DNA of 64,000 bases. Origin: an uncultured Collinsella sp. Its GTDB lineage: Bacteria > Actinomycetota > Coriobacteriia > Coriobacteriales > Coriobacteriaceae. The notes beneath the pieces were generated by a model that was not told the DNA's origin, made no database searches, and saw nothing but the letters and a program-made list of their open reading frames with translations. The stretch spans positions 62,001-126,000 of the forward strand of contig USQQ01000004.1 of the NCBI GenBank assembly GCA_900556875.1, written 5' to 3'. The translations under genes were made by a program, and so were the position numbers. Shown here one piece after another: positions 63,428 through 64,000 of this stretch (positions within the stretch are counted from its first letter, which is position 1; every line of letters begins with the position of its first letter).

Positions 63428-63955
63428 GTATTTGGCGATCCGGTCGATGGTAAAAAATGGCCTTTCGTTAGGCTTGAAGACCTCTGTACCAAGTTGGGTT
63501 CCGGAGCAACGCCACGAGGTGGCAAAACGGCATACAAGGCCGAAGGTGTTCCGCTGGTCAGAAGTACGAATGTTCACAACGGTCGTTTCGTGTGGAAGGA
63601 CCTTGCTTGTATTGATGATGAACAAGCCGCAAAACTAGAAGGCGTCACGCTGATGAAGGGTGACGTGCTTCTGAATATTACTGGCGCTTCGGTTGCTCGT
63701 TCATGTCTTTTGCCAGATGAATTGGCTGGTGGACGTGTTAATCAGCATGTCTCAATTGTCAGAGTCGACCAAAAACGGATGCTGCCGGTGCTATTGAACA
63801 CGGTGCTGATCAGCGATTCGTATCAGAGACTCCTGCTAAACGGCTCAAGAGCGGCTGGAGCAACAAGGGAGGCAATTACCAAAGAAGCTCTAAAGAGAAT
63901 GACGGTTCCCTTGCCTCCCCTTGAGCTTCAGCAAGAGTTCGCCTCTTTCGTCGCT

Positions 63956-63976
63956 CAGGTCGACAAATCGCAATTT
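63956..63976 (+). repeat. Second 21-bp repeat, copy in the silent cassette
   Basis: Identical to 62287-62307, same phase (QVDKSQF), same orientation. Confidence 0.9.
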
Positions 63977-64000
63977 ATCATCCACCAAGATCTTCACGGC

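Larger units (their letters stand above)
63407..64000 (+). pseudogene. Silent alternative target-recognition cassette (HsdS-like), cut by the window
   Basis: Open for 198 codons to the window end in the frame that continues from VKSRFVE, and closed immediately upstream by the recombinase stop, so it has no start of its own. It encodes FVEVFGDPVDGKKW, CTKLGSGATPRGGK, VPLVRSTNVHNGRFVWKDL, LNITGASVARSCL, RVNQHVSIVRVDQ, the classic type I specificity-subunit recognition domain, then LPPLELQQEFASFVAQVDKS. It differs from the corresponding active segment (61771-62286). It looks storable rather than decayed: no frameshift seen. Confidence 0.85.

Noticed and set aside
1..64000. tRNA, rRNA and CRISPR loci
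   Set aside because: Scanned for TpsiC-type and 16S/23S-like stretches and for regular repeat-spacer arrays; none seen.

Overview
The window looks like chromosome of a high-GC gut actinobacterium of class Coriobacteriia, most likely Collinsella or a close relative. This is inference from GC-rich codon use, gene families (two-component hybrid kinases with solute-binding sensors, LuxR-type regulator beside a very large sortase-anchored protein, CD1871A-type CXXC peptide) and a short palindrome that recurs behind genes. No rRNA, tRNA or CRISPR array was recognised.

Layout. 0-6.7 kb: two convergent hybrid sensor kinases built on amino-acid-binding-protein-like sensing, one with fused binding domains and one co-transcribed with a separate binding lipoprotein. 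6.7-11.2 kb: housekeeping and redox genes (MalY/PatB aminotransferase, TrmO, an XRE/zinc-ribbon/TipAS regulator, glutaredoxin, Dus). 11.3-17.5 kb: one minus-strand block with two MgtA-type P-type ATPases, a receiver-less winged-helix regulator and an uncatalogued 51-residue membrane peptide. 17.6-20.4 kb: LysR regulator divergent from aldo/keto reductase, small protein and flavodoxin. 21.8-25 kb: ABC ATPase-permease fusion. 25.3-31.1 kb: thiol/electron-transfer genes (CoA-disulfide reductase-rhodanese, rhodanese remnant, TlpA-like lipoprotein, NapH-like Fe-S protein, CD1871A peptide) divergent from a response regulator/kinase pair. 31.2-38.4 kb: GMP synthase lacking its amidotransferase domain, LuxR-type regulator and a 1455-residue anchored surface protein. 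38.5-45.7 kb: two AAA ATPases flanking a type IIA topoisomerase pair.

Accessory half. 45.9-53.4 kb holds a TetR-controlled operon of three consecutive sirtuin-like proteins in which the usual catalytic histidine is replaced, resembling class M (ADP-ribosylating) sirtuins. A second, paralogous TetR/sirtuin locus follows; its sirtuins are gutted and replaced by two coupled radical SAM genes that resemble a mobile pair, and the right side of the scar is a nearly identical 660-bp copy of the third sirtuin. 53.3-57.3 kb is a run of regulator/enzyme pairs (MerR + decarboxylase/cupin, HxlR + NAD(P)-binding protein, TetR + small membrane protein). 57.7-58.4 kb is an IS200/IS605-type element.

The right end (58.5-64 kb, cut by the window) is the strongest candidate for an unusual system: a single-chain nuclease-methyltransferase-specificity restriction enzyme, a tyrosine recombinase whose ribosome-binding site lies inside a hairpin, and directly behind its stop codon a start-less alternative specificity cassette. 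A 21-bp direct repeat joins the active gene and the cassette exactly in frame, so excision would swap the DNA-recognition half of the enzyme. Residue numbers below are counted by hand and may be off by a few for domain edges.
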